Source: Pseudomonas frederiksbergensis (GTDB lineage Bacteria; Pseudomonadota; Gammaproteobacteria; Pseudomonadales; Pseudomonadaceae). From it: a stretch of 64,000 bases of DNA. The position numbers and the translations under genes were made by a program. Where the stretch lies: contig NZ_CP142104.1 in the NCBI RefSeq assembly GCF_035751725.1, forward strand, positions 5,518,001 to 5,582,000, read 5' to 3'. Below are positions 38,316 to 47,804 of this stretch, one piece after another (position 1 is the first letter of the stretch; every line of letters begins with the position of its first letter). The notes beneath the pieces are model-generated. The model worked only from the letters and a program-made list of their open reading frames with translations. It made no database searches and had not been told where the DNA came from.

Positions 38316-39722
38316 ATGGGCCTGAATAACCAGTGGATGCAACGCGACCTCGCGGTGCTGTGGCACCCCTGCACCCAGATGAAAGATCACGAACAACTGC
38401 CGTTGATCCCTATCAAGCGCGGCGAAGGCGTGTGGCTGGAAGACTTCGAAGGCAAGCGCTACCTCGATGCCGTCAGCTCCTGGTGGGTCAACGTGTTTGG
38501 CCACGCCAACCCGCGCATCAACCAGCGCATCAAGGACCAGGTCGATCAGCTGGAGCATGTGATCCTCGCCGGTTTCAGCCACCAACCGGTGATCGAGCTG
38601 TCCGAGCGCCTGGTGAAAATGACGCCCGAAGGCCTGACCCGGTGTTTTTATGCCGACAACGGCTCGTCCTGCATCGAAGTCGCGATGAAGATGAGCTTTC
38701 ACTACTGGATCAATCGCGGCCAGCCCGCCAAGAAACGCTTCGTCACCCTGAGCAACAGCTACCACGGCGAAACCATCGCGGCGATGTCGGTGGGCGACGT
38801 GCCGTTGTTCACCGAAACCTACAAGGCGCTGCTGCTGGACACGATCAAGGTGCCCAGCCCCGACTGCTACCACCGTCCCGAGGGCATGGGCTGGGAAGAA
38901 CATTCGCGAAACATGTTCGCGGCCATGGAACAGACCCTCGCCGAACACCACGGCAGCGTCGCCGCCGTGATCGTCGAGCCGCTGATCCAGGGCGCCGGTG
39001 GCATGCGCATGTATCACCCGGTGTACCTGAAGTTGCTACGCGAAGCCTGCGACCGCTATGGCGTGCACCTGATCCACGATGAAATCGCTGTCGGCTTCGG
39101 TCGCACCGGGACGATGTTCGCCTGTGAACAGGCCGGTATCACACCGGACTTCCTTTGCCTGTCCAAGGCCCTGACGGGCGGCTATTTGCCGCTGGCGGCG
39201 TGCGTGACCACCGATGACGTCTACAACGCGTTCTACGACGACTATCCGACGTTGCGCGCCTTCCTGCATTCCCACAGCTACACCGGTAACCCGCTGGCCT
39301 GCGCGGCGGCCCTGGCGACCCTCGACATCTTCGAAGAAGACAACGTCATCCAGACCAACCTGGCCCTGGCCCAGCGCATGGCGAGCGCCACCGCGCACCT
39401 GGCCGATCACCCGAACGTGGCAGAAGTCCGCCAGACCGGCATGGTGCTGGCCATCGAGATGGTCAAGGACAAGGCCAGCAAAACCGCTTACCCGTGGCAG
39501 GAACGCCGTGGCCTGGCGGTGTTCCAGCATGCCCTGGAGCGCGGTGCTTTACTGCGGCCGCTGGGCAGCGTGGTCTATTTTCTGCCACCGTATGTCATCA
39601 CCCCGGAGCAGATCGATTTCCTCGCCGAAGTGGCCAGCGAAGGCATCGACATTGCCACCCGGGACAAGGTCAGCGTGGCGGTGCCGAAGGACTTCCATCC
39701 TGGCTATCGCGATCCGGGCTGA
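38316..39722 (+). CDS. bioA: Adenosylmethionine-8-amino-7-oxononanoate aminotransferase
   Basis: 468 residues. This class III aminotransferase makes diaminopelargonate for biotin, using SAM as amino donor. WHPCTQMKDHEQLPLIPI at the start is diagnostic for BioA; YADNGSSCIEVAMKMSFHYW, LIHDEIAVGFGRTGTMFACE and LCLSKALTGGYLPLA (PLP lysine in SKALTGG) follow. GAGGA before the ATG at 38316 decides the start. No other bio gene is in the window. Confidence 0.93.
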   Translation: MGLNNQWMQRDLAVLWHPCTQMKDHEQLPLIPIKRGEGVWLEDFEGKRYLDAVSSWWVNVFGHANPRINQRIKDQVDQLEHVILAGFSHQPVIELSERLVKMTPEGLTRCFYADNGSSCIEVAMKMSFHYWINRGQPAKKRFVTLSNSYHGETIAAMSVGDVPLFTETYKALLLDTIKVPSPDCYHRPEGMGWEEHSRNMFAAMEQTLAEHHGSVAAVIVEPLIQGAGGMRMYHPVYLKLLREACDRYGVHLIHDEIAVGFGRTGTMFACEQAGITPDFLCLSKALTGGYLPLAACVTTDDVYNAFYDDYPTLRAFLHSHSYTGNPLACAAALATLDIFEEDNVIQTNLALAQRMASATAHLADHPNVAEVRQTGMVLAIEMVKDKASKTAYPWQERRGLAVFQHALERGALLRPLGSVVYFLPPYVITPEQIDFLAEVASEGIDIATRDKVSVAVPKDFHPGYRDPG

Positions 39723-39736
39723 CGACAAATTTCTCT

Positions 39737-39827
39737 GTGGCGAGGGAGCTTGCTCCCGCTGGGCTGCGTAGCGGCCCCATTTTTGCGATTGCTGCGCAAT
39801 CGAGCGGGAGCAAGCTCCCTCGCCACA
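39737..39827. repeat. Perfect REP inverted pair between bioA and rsmE
   Basis: Two exact 25-base complementary arms, 39737-39761 (starting TGTGGCGAGGGAGCTTGCTC) and 39803-39827 (ending GCTCCCTCGCCACA), flank 41 bases holding a second small hairpin (GATTGCTGCGCAATC). Confidence 0.75.
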
Positions 39828-39874
39828 ACAGCACTAGACCCAGCAGCAATGCACCCGTATCCAGAGAACGAAAC

Positions 39875-40594
39875 ATGAGACTGTCCCGCTTCTTTATCGA
39901 CACACCCCTGAGCCTCGGCGACCACGAGCTGCCCGAAGCCCAGGCCCACTACATCGGCCGGGTGCTGCGCATGGCCGAGGGCGATGCGGTGCAGGTGTTC
40001 GACGGCTCCGGCCAGGAGTTTCGCGGGACCCTGGCCGAGGTCGGCAAGAAACGCGTGCGCGTGCAGCTCGACGAGCAATTTGCCGGGCAGGCCGAATCGC
40101 CGCTGTGCATCCACCTCGGCCAGGGCCTGTCCCGCGGCGAGCGCATGGATTGGGCGATCCAGAAGGCCACCGAACTGGGCGTCAATGAGATCACACCGAT
40201 CTTCACCGAGCGCTGCGAAGTGCGCCTCAAGGACGAGCGCGCCGACAAGCGCCTGCTGCATTGGCGGCAGGTGGCGATCAGTGCCTGCGAGCAATGCGGA
40301 CGCTCCACCGTGCCGGTGATCCACCCGCCATTGCTGTTGGCCGACTGGTTGAAGCAGGCCGAAGCCGAATTGAAACTGGTGCTGCACCCGGTGGCCGATC
40401 CGCTGACCAGCCACCCCAAGCCATCGTCCCTGGCATTCCTGATCGGGCCCGAGGGCGGGTTGTCGGACGCTGAAGTAGAGCAGGCCAAGACCGCCGGCTA
40501 CCACGCCGCCCGCCTCGGCCCCCGAGTGCTGCGCACCGAAACCGCGCCAGTGGTGGCGTTGGCAGTAGCGCAGCAGTTATGGGGGGATTTCTAA
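39875..40594 (+). CDS. rsmE: 16S rRNA (uracil-1498-N3)-methyltransferase
   Basis: 239 residues. The N-terminal PUA-like part (MRLSRFFIDTPLSLGDHELPEAQAHYIGRVLRM) leads into a SPOUT knot domain: GLSRGERMDWAIQKATELGVNEITPIFTERCEV, FLIGPEGGLSDAEVEQA and LGPRVLRTETAPVVAL, the SAM-binding trefoil. It methylates U1498 of 16S rRNA. The start at 39875 is set by similarity; the ribosome-binding site is weak (GAGAACGAAAC). It follows bioA after the REP pair. Confidence 0.95.
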   Translation: MRLSRFFIDTPLSLGDHELPEAQAHYIGRVLRMAEGDAVQVFDGSGQEFRGTLAEVGKKRVRVQLDEQFAGQAESPLCIHLGQGLSRGERMDWAIQKATELGVNEITPIFTERCEVRLKDERADKRLLHWRQVAISACEQCGRSTVPVIHPPLLLADWLKQAEAELKLVLHPVADPLTSHPKPSSLAFLIGPEGGLSDAEVEQAKTAGYHAARLGPRVLRTETAPVVALAVAQQLWGDF

Positions 40595-40639
40595 AAGTCT
40601 GATGTAGCTCCCACAGTAGATCGCGGATGTCCTTGCGAC

Positions 40640-41542
40640 TTACTGCACCGGCTCACTGGTCGGCTTGGCAATGATCGCCTTCAATTCGCTGGTCATCGGG
40701 AATTCCAGGTTCAGGCCCTTGGGTGGGATCGGCTTCTGGAACCAGCGATCGTAGATCGCGTTGATTTCCCCAGACTTGTACAGGTCCGCCAGGGTCGAGT
40801 TGACCAGCGCCAGGAACTGCGGATCGTCCTTGCGCACCATGCAGCTGTAGATTTCCCGCGATTGTTCTTCCCCGACCACGACCCATTTATGCGGATCACG
40901 CGCCTTGGCCCGCTCGCCGTAGAGCAGCGCGTCGTCCATGTAGAACGCCGCTGCCCGGCCGGTCTCGAGCATCTGGAAGGCTTCGCCGTGGTCCTTGGCG
41001 CTGATGACGAACATGTCGACTTTGTTGTCCTGGTTGTAGCTCTTGAGGAATCGCTCATTGGTGGTGCCGGCAGTGGTCACCACATTCTTGCCGCGCAGGT
41101 CGGCGAAGCTGTGGATACCGCTGTCCTTGGCGGTCAGCAGTTGGCCCTTCACGTAAATGAAACCGTAGGAAAACGCCACCTGCTTCTGCCGCTCGGCCGT
41201 TACGCCGGTGGAGCCGCATTCCAGGTCCACGGTGCCGTTCTGCACCAGTGGGATGCGGGTCTGGGACGTGACGAGGTTGTACTTCACGTTCAGTTGCGGC
41301 AACGTCAGTTGGTGCTGGATGCGCGCGACGATCTTGCTTGCCAGCTCCACCGAGTAGCCCATCGGTTTGCCGCTGTTGTCCGCAATGTAGGAAAACGGCA
41401 CGGAGGCGTCGCGGTAGCCCAAGGTGATGCTCTTGCTGCTGGCGATCTTGTCCAGGGTGCCGGTCGGTGGCGCTTCATTGGCGAAAGCCGAGGCGCTCAG
41501 CAACAGGCTCAGGGTGCAGCCGATCAACGTGATTTTTTGCAT
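40640..41542 (-). CDS. Amino-acid ABC transporter binding protein (GltI-like)
   Basis: 300 residues. The signal peptide ends SASAFA. GTLDKIASSKSITLGYRDASVPFSYI and MGYSVELASKIVARI, plus LVTSQTRIPLVQNGTVDLECGSTGVTAERQKQVAFS, match glutamate/aspartate-type binding proteins (GltI/AatJ group). GGAG precedes the ATG. It lies 23 bp after the D-amino acid dehydrogenase gene, with no permease genes, so it may feed that enzyme or share a distant permease. Confidence 0.85.
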   Translation of the reverse strand: MQKITLIGCTLSLLLSASAFANEAPPTGTLDKIASSKSITLGYRDASVPFSYIADNSGKPMGYSVELASKIVARIQHQLTLPQLNVKYNLVTSQTRIPLVQNGTVDLECGSTGVTAERQKQVAFSYGFIYVKGQLLTAKDSGIHSFADLRGKNVVTTAGTTNERFLKSYNQDNKVDMFVISAKDHGEAFQMLETGRAAAFYMDDALLYGERAKARDPHKWVVVGEEQSREIYSCMVRKDDPQFLALVNSTLADLYKSGEINAIYDRWFQKPIPPKGLNLEFPMTSELKAIIAKPTSEPVQ

Positions 41543-41565
41543 TGTTATTCTCCGTTGCGGGTGGG

Positions 41566-42813
41566 TCAGGCGGCGCGGGGCGTGAGGCCTCGCATGTCGA
41601 TGGAAGGTGTACGTTGGCGGATCAGTTCACTGAGCAAGCGGCCGCTGCCGCACGCCAGGGTAAAGCCTAAGGCGCCATGGCCCAGGTTGAGCCACAGGTT
41701 GCGATAGCCGGTGGCGCCAATCAGCGGCACCCCGCTGGGCGTGGCCGGGCGCATGCCCGCCCACTCGATGGCGCGCTCGTAATTTCCAGCCAGGGGGAAG
41801 GTTTCCATGGCCTGGCGACGGATCAGGGCCAGGCGCCTGGGGTCCGGTGCCGGATCAAAACCGACGATGTCGACCATCGCCGCCACTCGCAACTGCTCAC
41901 CGATGCGAGCGTAGACGACCTTGCGATCATAGTCGGTGATGCTCAGCTCCGGCGCCCGATGTCGCGCCTCGATCGGAACCGTCAGGCTGTAGCCCTTGAG
42001 CGGATACAGCGGCAGTCGCAGCCCAGGCACTGCAAGCGCTGCACTGCGATGGCCGGCGGCTATCACCACGGCGCCCACGTCCAGGCGATCTGCGCCCAGG
42101 TTGATCGCCTGCACCGTACCGTTAGCATGATGGACAGCAGTCACCGCACGCCCCAGGAGGAACTCGCAGCGCCCCGAAGCCCGTAGCCGCGCCGCCAATT
42201 GGAGGCAGAAAGCATGGCAATCGGCGACCTCCTCGTCCGGCGTGTAGATCCCGCCCACGAACGGCACGCCTGCCAGCGCGGGCTCCAGGCTGGCGCATTG
42301 GGCAGGGCCAAGTACTTGCTGATGCTCCAGATCAGTCACTCGCCGCCGAGCATGCTCGAAGTGGCGGCCGTTTCGAAACGTCACCAATTTGCCGTTGCGC
42401 CGCCAGTCAAAGCCATCGAGATGATCGTCTTCGCGCCAGGTCTGCAACGTCGCCTGGCTCAACAGCGCCAGGCGCAACAGATGCGCACCGTTGCGGCGGT
42501 TGACCGAGGTCCGGCACGCGGCGACAAACGACGCCATCCAGCGCCACTGGGCCGGGTCGAGGCGCGGGTGCAACTTCAGTGGCGAATCCGCGCGCAACAT
42601 CCAGCCCAGGGCCTGCCAGGGCACCCCGGCATCCGCCAGCGGCGAGACGTAGCGATAGGACAACTGGCCGCCATTGGCGAAGCTGGTTTCGCTGCCCAGC
42701 GCGTCCCGGGCTTCGACGAGCGTGACGTCGATGCCTTCGCGAACCAGCGCATAAGCCGTCGCCAGCCCGATCACGCCGCCACCGATAATGCAAACCCGCT
42801 GAGCCATGTCCAT
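41566..42813 (-). CDS. DadA-type D-amino acid dehydrogenase
   Basis: 415 residues. The FAD motif VCIIGGGVIGLATAYALVREG opens the protein, followed by VTLVEARDALGSETSFANGGQLSYRYVSPLADAGVP, the DadA signature region, and a C-terminal WAGMRPATPSGVPLIGATGYRNLWLNLGHGALGFTLACGSG. It should oxidise D-amino acids to 2-oxo acids at the inner membrane. It is the first gene of a unit with the binding protein and diverges from a LysR gene. An ATG two codons downstream (42807) is an alternative start. Confidence 0.85.
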   Translation of the reverse strand: MDMAQRVCIIGGGVIGLATAYALVREGIDVTLVEARDALGSETSFANGGQLSYRYVSPLADAGVPWQALGWMLRADSPLKLHPRLDPAQWRWMASFVAACRTSVNRRNGAHLLRLALLSQATLQTWREDDHLDGFDWRRNGKLVTFRNGRHFEHARRRVTDLEHQQVLGPAQCASLEPALAGVPFVGGIYTPDEEVADCHAFCLQLAARLRASGRCEFLLGRAVTAVHHANGTVQAINLGADRLDVGAVVIAAGHRSAALAVPGLRLPLYPLKGYSLTVPIEARHRAPELSITDYDRKVVYARIGEQLRVAAMVDIVGFDPAPDPRRLALIRRQAMETFPLAGNYERAIEWAGMRPATPSGVPLIGATGYRNLWLNLGHGALGFTLACGSGRLLSELIRQRTPSIDMRGLTPRAA

Positions 42814-42912
42814 CTCACACCTGTTTCGAATGGCCCAAGGTTAGGATCGGATGACAGCGTTCGAACAATGAATAAAGATGGGCTTCCTATAAACAAAGGT
42901 TATGGGCTCGCC

Positions 42913-43836
42913 ATGCGCCTTCGTCATATCGAGATTTTCCAGGCCATCCGCCAGACCGGCTCCATCAGCGGCGCCGCGCAGTTGCTGCACGTCTCCCAGC
43001 CGGCCGTGACCAAGGTGTTGCAGCATGCCGAGCAGCAATTGGGCTTTGCGCTATTCCTGCGAGTGCGCGGCAAGTTGCAGGCCACGCCTGAGGCGCTGGA
43101 ACTGGAGCGCGAGGTCGACAAGGTCAGCGAAAGCCTTCAAGGCGTGCGGCGCCTGGCCCAGAGCCTGCGCCGCGAGCCGGGCCACAGCCTGCGGATCGGC
43201 GCCACGCCAGCCTTGGCCCTGTCGTTGATGCCGGCGGCGATCCATCAATGGACCCGACGATACCCCGACATCGTCTGCGAGTTATCCAGTGCCCACAGCC
43301 GCGAATTGACGCAAAACCTGCTGATGCGCGAAATCGACGTCGCCCTGACCTTGCAAGCGCCCGATCACCCTGGCCTCAAGGCCCAGGCCCTCGCCAGTGG
43401 CGTGTTGGTAGCCTTGGCACCAAATGGTCACTGGCCCGAGGCGACGATCGGCACGCCCATGCCGTTGCAAGCCTTGGCCGATGCGCCATTGATCGGCCTG
43501 TCCAGTACCGACCCGCTCTCGGCCAGGTTGGACGGTTACCTCAAGTCAGTGGAGCCGTCGCCACGCGTGAGCATTTCCGTGCAGACCTATTCACTGGCCC
43601 GGGCCATGGTCGAATCCGGCGCCGGGCTGGCGGTCATCGACCCGTTCACGGCTTTGGGCGCTTCGAGCGCCCGCACGGCCATCCGGCCCTTGTCGCCGCC
43701 GCTGCCCATTTCCCTGTACGCCGTGACCCGGGCCAACGAGGCCCCAGCCCATACGATGGGTGCCCTGCTGGAGATCTTTGCCAGCCAGGCCCAGGGGCAG
43801 CTGGATCGCCTGTTTGGAACGGCTCAAAGCACGTAG
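42913..43836 (+). CDS. LysR-family regulator divergent from dadA-like gene
   Basis: 307 residues. The N-terminal helix-turn-helix is LRHIEIFQAIRQTGSISGAAQLLHVSQPAVTKVLQHAE, and the effector domain follows (LRIGATPALALSLMPAAIHQW). Its divergent position suggests it controls the D-amino acid dehydrogenase/binding-protein unit across a 99-bp gap. The start at 42913 gives the usual LysR N-terminus; earlier in-frame codons are not needed. The 3' end overlaps the convergent HlyIII gene by 13 bp. Confidence 0.85.
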   Translation: MRLRHIEIFQAIRQTGSISGAAQLLHVSQPAVTKVLQHAEQQLGFALFLRVRGKLQATPEALELEREVDKVSESLQGVRRLAQSLRREPGHSLRIGATPALALSLMPAAIHQWTRRYPDIVCELSSAHSRELTQNLLMREIDVALTLQAPDHPGLKAQALASGVLVALAPNGHWPEATIGTPMPLQALADAPLIGLSSTDPLSARLDGYLKSVEPSPRVSISVQTYSLARAMVESGAGLAVIDPFTALGASSARTAIRPLSPPLPISLYAVTRANEAPAHTMGALLEIFASQAQGQLDRLFGTAQST

Positions 43837-44546
43837 AACAGAATCGCCACGAAATGCAGCAGGCTGCCGGCGATGACAAACAGGTGCCAGATGCCATGGG
43901 CATGGCGCAGGCGATGGTCCAGCGCGAAGAAAATGATGCCGACGGTGTACAACACGCCGCCCGAAGCCAGCCAGGCAAACCCGGTGCTGCCCAGCGCCGC
44001 CAGCAACGGCTTGACCGCCACCAGGACGATCCAGCCCATTACCGCATAAATGACGATCGACAGGATCCTCGCTTCAGAGCGCGGCTTGATTTCCTGCAGG
44101 ATGCCGATCAGGGCCAGCCCCCAGACAATCCCGAACAACGTCCAGCCCCACGGCCCGCGCAGGGTCACCAGGCAGAACGGCGTGTAGCTGCCGGCGATCA
44201 ACAGGTAGATCGAAAAATGATCGACCTTCTGCATGATCTCTTTCTTGCGTCCGCGCACGCTGTGATAAACCGTCGAGGCGCTGTAGAGCGCCAGCAAGGT
44301 GAACCCATAGATCGCCACGCTGACGATCTTCCAGGGATCACCGGCCATCCCGGCAATCACCAGCAACCACACCGCGCCGATAAACGCCGCGACAGCCCCC
44401 ACCAGGTGTGTCCAGGCGTTGAGTCGTTCCCCGTGATACATCCCAATCCCACCCCACATTCCGAAACTGGCGCCAAGGCTCAGGCCTGGCGCGGCAAAGT
44501 GCAATGCCTTGGCTTTTTTTAACTCGCGATAACGCTCCCTCGCCAT
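43824..44546 (-). CDS. Hemolysin III (TrhA) family membrane protein
   Basis: 240 residues, seven predicted membrane helices. Key residues are in ERLNAWTHLVGAVAA, YSASTVYHSV, KVDHFSIYLLIAGSYTPFCL and LRHAHGIWHLFVIAGSLLHFVAI, the conserved His/Ser/Asp set of the PAQR/HlyIII superfamily, likely a metal site. Function in bacteria is mostly unproven, with a role in membrane homeostasis reported. GGGAG before the ATG at 44546 decides the start. Confidence 0.85.
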   Translation of the reverse strand: MARERYRELKKAKALHFAAPGLSLGASFGMWGGIGMYHGERLNAWTHLVGAVAAFIGAVWLLVIAGMAGDPWKIVSVAIYGFTLLALYSASTVYHSVRGRKKEIMQKVDHFSIYLLIAGSYTPFCLVTLRGPWGWTLFGIVWGLALIGILQEIKPRSEARILSIVIYAVMGWIVLVAVKPLLAALGSTGFAWLASGGVLYTVGIIFFALDHRLRHAHGIWHLFVIAGSLLHFVAILFYVL

Positions 44547-44628
44547 AACAGCTCCCAAGCCACTTAAATCGCGTCGCCGGGAAGACATGGGGCACAATCA
44601 GCCCATACGAATAAGAGTCCATCCTCCT

Positions 44629-45543
44629 ATGCTGATCGACGAAGAATTGACCCTGAAAAAACTCGAGGTGTTCCTGGCCTTCATGCGCACCGGCAACCTC
44701 GCGCGGGCGGCGGCCGAGTTGCAGACCAGCAATGTCAGCGTGCACCGGGCCATTCATTCCTTGGAGAGCGCCCTGCGTTGCCCGCTGTTCAAGCATGAAG
44801 GCCGCAATCTCACGCCTTTGGAAAGCGCCTATGTTTTGGAAGAGCGTGCGCAGAGGCTGATCCAGGATGTGATCGAAAGCGTTCGATTGACCCGCGAGGC
44901 GGCGGGTTTTTCCGCTGAGCGCTTCAAGCTCGGCTCGCTGTACTCGCTGACGGTCAAGACCGTGCCCCAACTGATCATGGGCCTGAAAATCCGCCGCAGC
45001 GAACTCAACATCGACCTGATCATGGGCTCGAACATCGACCTGTTGTACAAGCTCAAGAACATGGAAGTCGACGCGATCCTGGTGTCGCTGGACGACAGCG
45101 TCAACGACCCGGACTGCGAGCAAATCGCGCTGTTTTCCGATGACATCTTCCTCGCCACTCCGGCCGACTCCCCCTTCGCCCAGCGCAGCGAAGTCGACCT
45201 GGCCGACGTGCGCAACGAGACTTTCATCACCCTGACCCAAGGCTTCGCCACGCATCAGGACGGTGTCCGGGTGTTCAAGCAAGCGGGGTTCGAGCCGAAG
45301 GTGGCGATGCAGGTCAACGACATCTTCACCCTGCTGAGCATGGTCAGCTCCGGGGTGGGTTATGCCTTGCTGCCGGGCAGGATTGCGGCGGTGTATGAAA
45401 ACCGCGTGAAACTGATCCCGTTGCAGGAAAAGTACCGGTTGCAACAGCACATTGGCGTGGTGTTCCTGAAGGCCAAGGAGCGTGATCCTAACCTGCTGGC
45501 GCTGTTGGCCGAGTGCCGGATGTATGCCAATCGCCAGGCCTGA
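44629..45543 (+). CDS. mdcR: LysR-family regulator of malonate decarboxylase operon
   Basis: 304 residues. The helix-turn-helix is LTLKKLEVFLAFMRTGNLARAAAELQTSNVSVHRAIHSLES; the effector domain contains FKLGSLYSLTVKTVPQLIMGLKIRRSELNIDLIMGSN. Sequence and position beside madM match MdcR, the malonate-responsive regulator of mdc genes. TCCTCCT precedes the ATG at 44629. It converges with madM, so it does not share the mdcA promoter. Confidence 0.88.
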   Translation: MLIDEELTLKKLEVFLAFMRTGNLARAAAELQTSNVSVHRAIHSLESALRCPLFKHEGRNLTPLESAYVLEERAQRLIQDVIESVRLTREAAGFSAERFKLGSLYSLTVKTVPQLIMGLKIRRSELNIDLIMGSNIDLLYKLKNMEVDAILVSLDDSVNDPDCEQIALFSDDIFLATPADSPFAQRSEVDLADVRNETFITLTQGFATHQDGVRVFKQAGFEPKVAMQVNDIFTLLSMVSSGVGYALLPGRIAAVYENRVKLIPLQEKYRLQQHIGVVFLKAKERDPNLLALLAECRMYANRQA

Positions 45544-45558
45544 GACCGAGTCTCGCCC

Positions 45559-45622
45559 TTCGCGAACAAGCCCCCTCCCACAGGGACACGCGGTCGACTG
45601 TGGCAGCGGGCCTGCTCGCGAA
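45559..45622. repeat. REP inverted pair between mdcR and madM
   Basis: TTCGCGAACAAGCCCCCTCC (45559-45578) faces GCGGGCCTGCTCGCGAA (45606-45622), imperfectly complementary, in the convergent gap. Confidence 0.55.
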
Positions 45623-45654
45623 GAGGCCAGCGCGGTTAGCGAAGAGCCGAAGCC

Positions 45655-46419
45655 CTACCCCATCAACCCCCGCATGATCAAAAACAACAGCGAAGGCCCG
45701 AGCAAGCACCCAAGTGCCGTATAGAACGCCGCCGTCAGGCAGCCATACGGCACCAGCTTCGGATCGGTCGCCGCCAGGCCGCCGGCCACGCCACTGGAAG
45801 TGCCCATCAGCCCGCCGAAGATCACCGCGCTGCGCGGGTTGTTGAGGCCGATGAAGGGCGCCACGAACGGCGTCGCCACCATCACCAGGATCGCCTTGAT
45901 CAGCCCGGCGGCAATGGACAGCGCCATGACCTCGGAGCTGGCGCCAATCGCCGCCCCGGTCACCGGTCCGACAATATAAGTCACCGCCCCGGCGCCGATG
46001 GTGGTGAGGCTCACCACATCGGTGTAACCGAAGGCCATCGCCACGCCAACGCCGGCAATGAATGAAGTCCCGACCCCGACGAACAAGGCCAGCACGCCAA
46101 CGAAACCGGCACGCTTGAGCTCCTCGACACTGACGCCGAACGCCGTGGCGACGATGGCGAAGTCCCGCAGCATGGCGCCGCCCAGAAGACCGATCCCGGA
46201 CAGCAGCGGGATGTCCACCACGCCTTTCTGCCCACCGGTCATGGCCCCGCCGATGTACGAGAGCACCAGCCCCAGCAGGATGGCGATGGCCGAGCCGTGC
46301 AGGCGCCCTTTGGTGAACGTGTCGCTGATCCAGTAGGACACCCACATGGTGATGCCGACGATGGCAAAACCGCTGATCAGGCCGTAGCCGGTGATGACTT
46401 TCATCAAGGATTCGTACAT
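45655..46419 (-). CDS. madM: Malonate transporter subunit MadM
   Basis: 254 residues with about seven to eight membrane helices (ISGFAIVGITMWVSYWISDTF, GSAIAILLGLVLSYIGGAMTG, and PRSAVIFGGLMGTSSGVAGGLA near the end). With MadL it forms a two-subunit sodium-dependent malonate carrier. The ATG at 46419 starts 5 bases after the madL stop, with AGGGTGA as ribosome-binding site; a GTG at 46428 overlapping that stop is also possible. It is the last gene of the malonate operon. Confidence 0.92.
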   Translation of the reverse strand: MYESLMKVITGYGLISGFAIVGITMWVSYWISDTFTKGRLHGSAIAILLGLVLSYIGGAMTGGQKGVVDIPLLSGIGLLGGAMLRDFAIVATAFGVSVEELKRAGFVGVLALFVGVGTSFIAGVGVAMAFGYTDVVSLTTIGAGAVTYIVGPVTGAAIGASSEVMALSIAAGLIKAILVMVATPFVAPFIGLNNPRSAVIFGGLMGTSSGVAGGLAATDPKLVPYGCLTAAFYTALGCLLGPSLLFLIMRGLMG

Positions 46420-46424
46420 GGCGG

Positions 46425-46817
46425 TCACCCTACCGTTTTCACGGACACGTTGGATTGAGGGTCCTTGTTGCCGATGCGCACCAGCACCGGCACCAACGCA
46501 AAGGCGATCACCACCGCCAGCGTCCCGGCCAGGATCGCCATCGGCCCGCCCTTCAAGGCGCCATAAACGTTTTGCTGCGCGGCCATCGCCACCACGATCG
46601 GGATATAGATGGCGCTCCAGAATTCCACGCCTGCCTCGGATTTGCCCGTGAACAGGCCGCGCTTGTTCAGGTAGCTGCCCAGGCCGATCAACAGCAGCAT
46701 CGCAATGCCGACGCCGCCGACGTTGGCCGGCACGCCGATCAATTTGCCCAGCAGCTCACCGATGAAAATACCCGCCAGGGTACAAAAGGCCAGGAACGCC
46801 ACACCGTAGATAATCAT
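46425..46817 (-). CDS. madL: Malonate transporter subunit MadL
   Basis: 130 residues, four membrane helices. MIIYGVAFLAFCTLAGIFIGELLG and GVPANVGGVGIAMLLLIGLGSYL are characteristic of MadL. GAGGA eight bases before the ATG at 46817 decides the start over an upstream TTG. It follows mdcH after 66 bp and is coupled to madM. Confidence 0.92.
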   Translation of the reverse strand: MIIYGVAFLAFCTLAGIFIGELLGKLIGVPANVGGVGIAMLLLIGLGSYLNKRGLFTGKSEAGVEFWSAIYIPIVVAMAAQQNVYGALKGGPMAILAGTLAVVIAFALVPVLVRIGNKDPQSNVSVKTVG

Positions 46818-46883
46818 TGTCGTAGTCCTCAAAGTGCATCGTCGAAGTTGTTGTTTTTGTGCTTCGCCAGCTTGAGTCGGTGT

Positions 46884-47804
46884 CTAGGGTTGGCGGTGTC
46901 CCTCCTCATGCAACAGCGCTTGCAGGGTGTCGAGCCGCGCGCCGTCAAACGCCATGACGGTGCCCTGCTCGAACACCCGGCGCGCCAGCCCGGTCAGCAC
47001 CGCGCCGGGTGGTAGTTCGATTTGCAGCCGCACGCCTCGCTCGTAGGCGCTCTGCACCGTGCCGCGCCAATCGACGACCCGGCACATGTTGAAAGCCAGG
47101 TCGTCGCGCAGGGCTTCGGTCTTGAGCACCGGCCGGGCGCGGCTGCCGCTGAGATAGCCCAGGGATGGCGCCTTCAACGACACGTTGGCGAATGCCTCGG
47201 ACAATGTCCGCGCCGGAGCCTCCAACAACGGGCAATGGGATGGCACGCTGAGCGCCAACCGACAGGCCTTGCCCGCGCCCTGGCGACGCGCCATTCCAGC
47301 AACGAGGCTCATGGCTTCGTCGCAGCCGGCAATAACCACCTGGTTATCGGCATTGATATTGGCCAGGTAGACCGGCGTTGTTTCACGGTGCACCTGGGCG
47401 AGCAAGGCTTCCACGGCGGCGAGGTCCAGGCCAATGATGGCGGTCATGCCATAGCCATGTGGATACGCCTGCTGCATCAATTCGCCGCGCAGGCTCACCA
47501 GTCGCAGCGCATCCGCAAAATCCAGCGCCCCGGCCACGACTGCCGCTGGATAAGCGCCGATGGACAACCCCGCCACGTAATCCGGTGCGGGAGCCTGCTC
47601 CAGCAACCGACGGGCCGCCGCCACGCCGGCAATCAGCAGGCACAGCTGCACGGCGCGCGTCGATTGCAACGCTTGGGCAGAGTCCAACAGCAAGACATCC
47701 TCGCCAAGTACATCACTCGCCTCTTCCAGGATCAGCGGCGCCAACCCATGGAGCATGCCCACGCGCTGCGCACCCTGGCCGGGAAAGACGAAGAGGCTGC
47801 TCAC
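46884..47804 (-). CDS. mdcH: Malonate decarboxylase malonyl transferase (MdcH)
   Basis: 306 residues. FVFPGQGAQRVGML and VAGLSIGAYPAAV (GxSxG-type nucleophile serine) mark an acyltransferase of the FabD type; VPSHCPLLEAPA holds the catalytic His. It loads malonyl from malonyl-CoA onto the decarboxylase acyl carrier protein to start the cycle. The start is a GTG at 47804 that overlaps the mdcG stop (GTGA), with GGAG upstream. Confidence 0.92.
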   Translation of the reverse strand: MSSLFVFPGQGAQRVGMLHGLAPLILEEASDVLGEDVLLLDSAQALQSTRAVQLCLLIAGVAAARRLLEQAPAPDYVAGLSIGAYPAAVVAGALDFADALRLVSLRGELMQQAYPHGYGMTAIIGLDLAAVEALLAQVHRETTPVYLANINADNQVVIAGCDEAMSLVAGMARRQGAGKACRLALSVPSHCPLLEAPARTLSEAFANVSLKAPSLGYLSGSRARPVLKTEALRDDLAFNMCRVVDWRGTVQSAYERGVRLQIELPPGAVLTGLARRVFEQGTVMAFDGARLDTLQALLHEEGHRQP

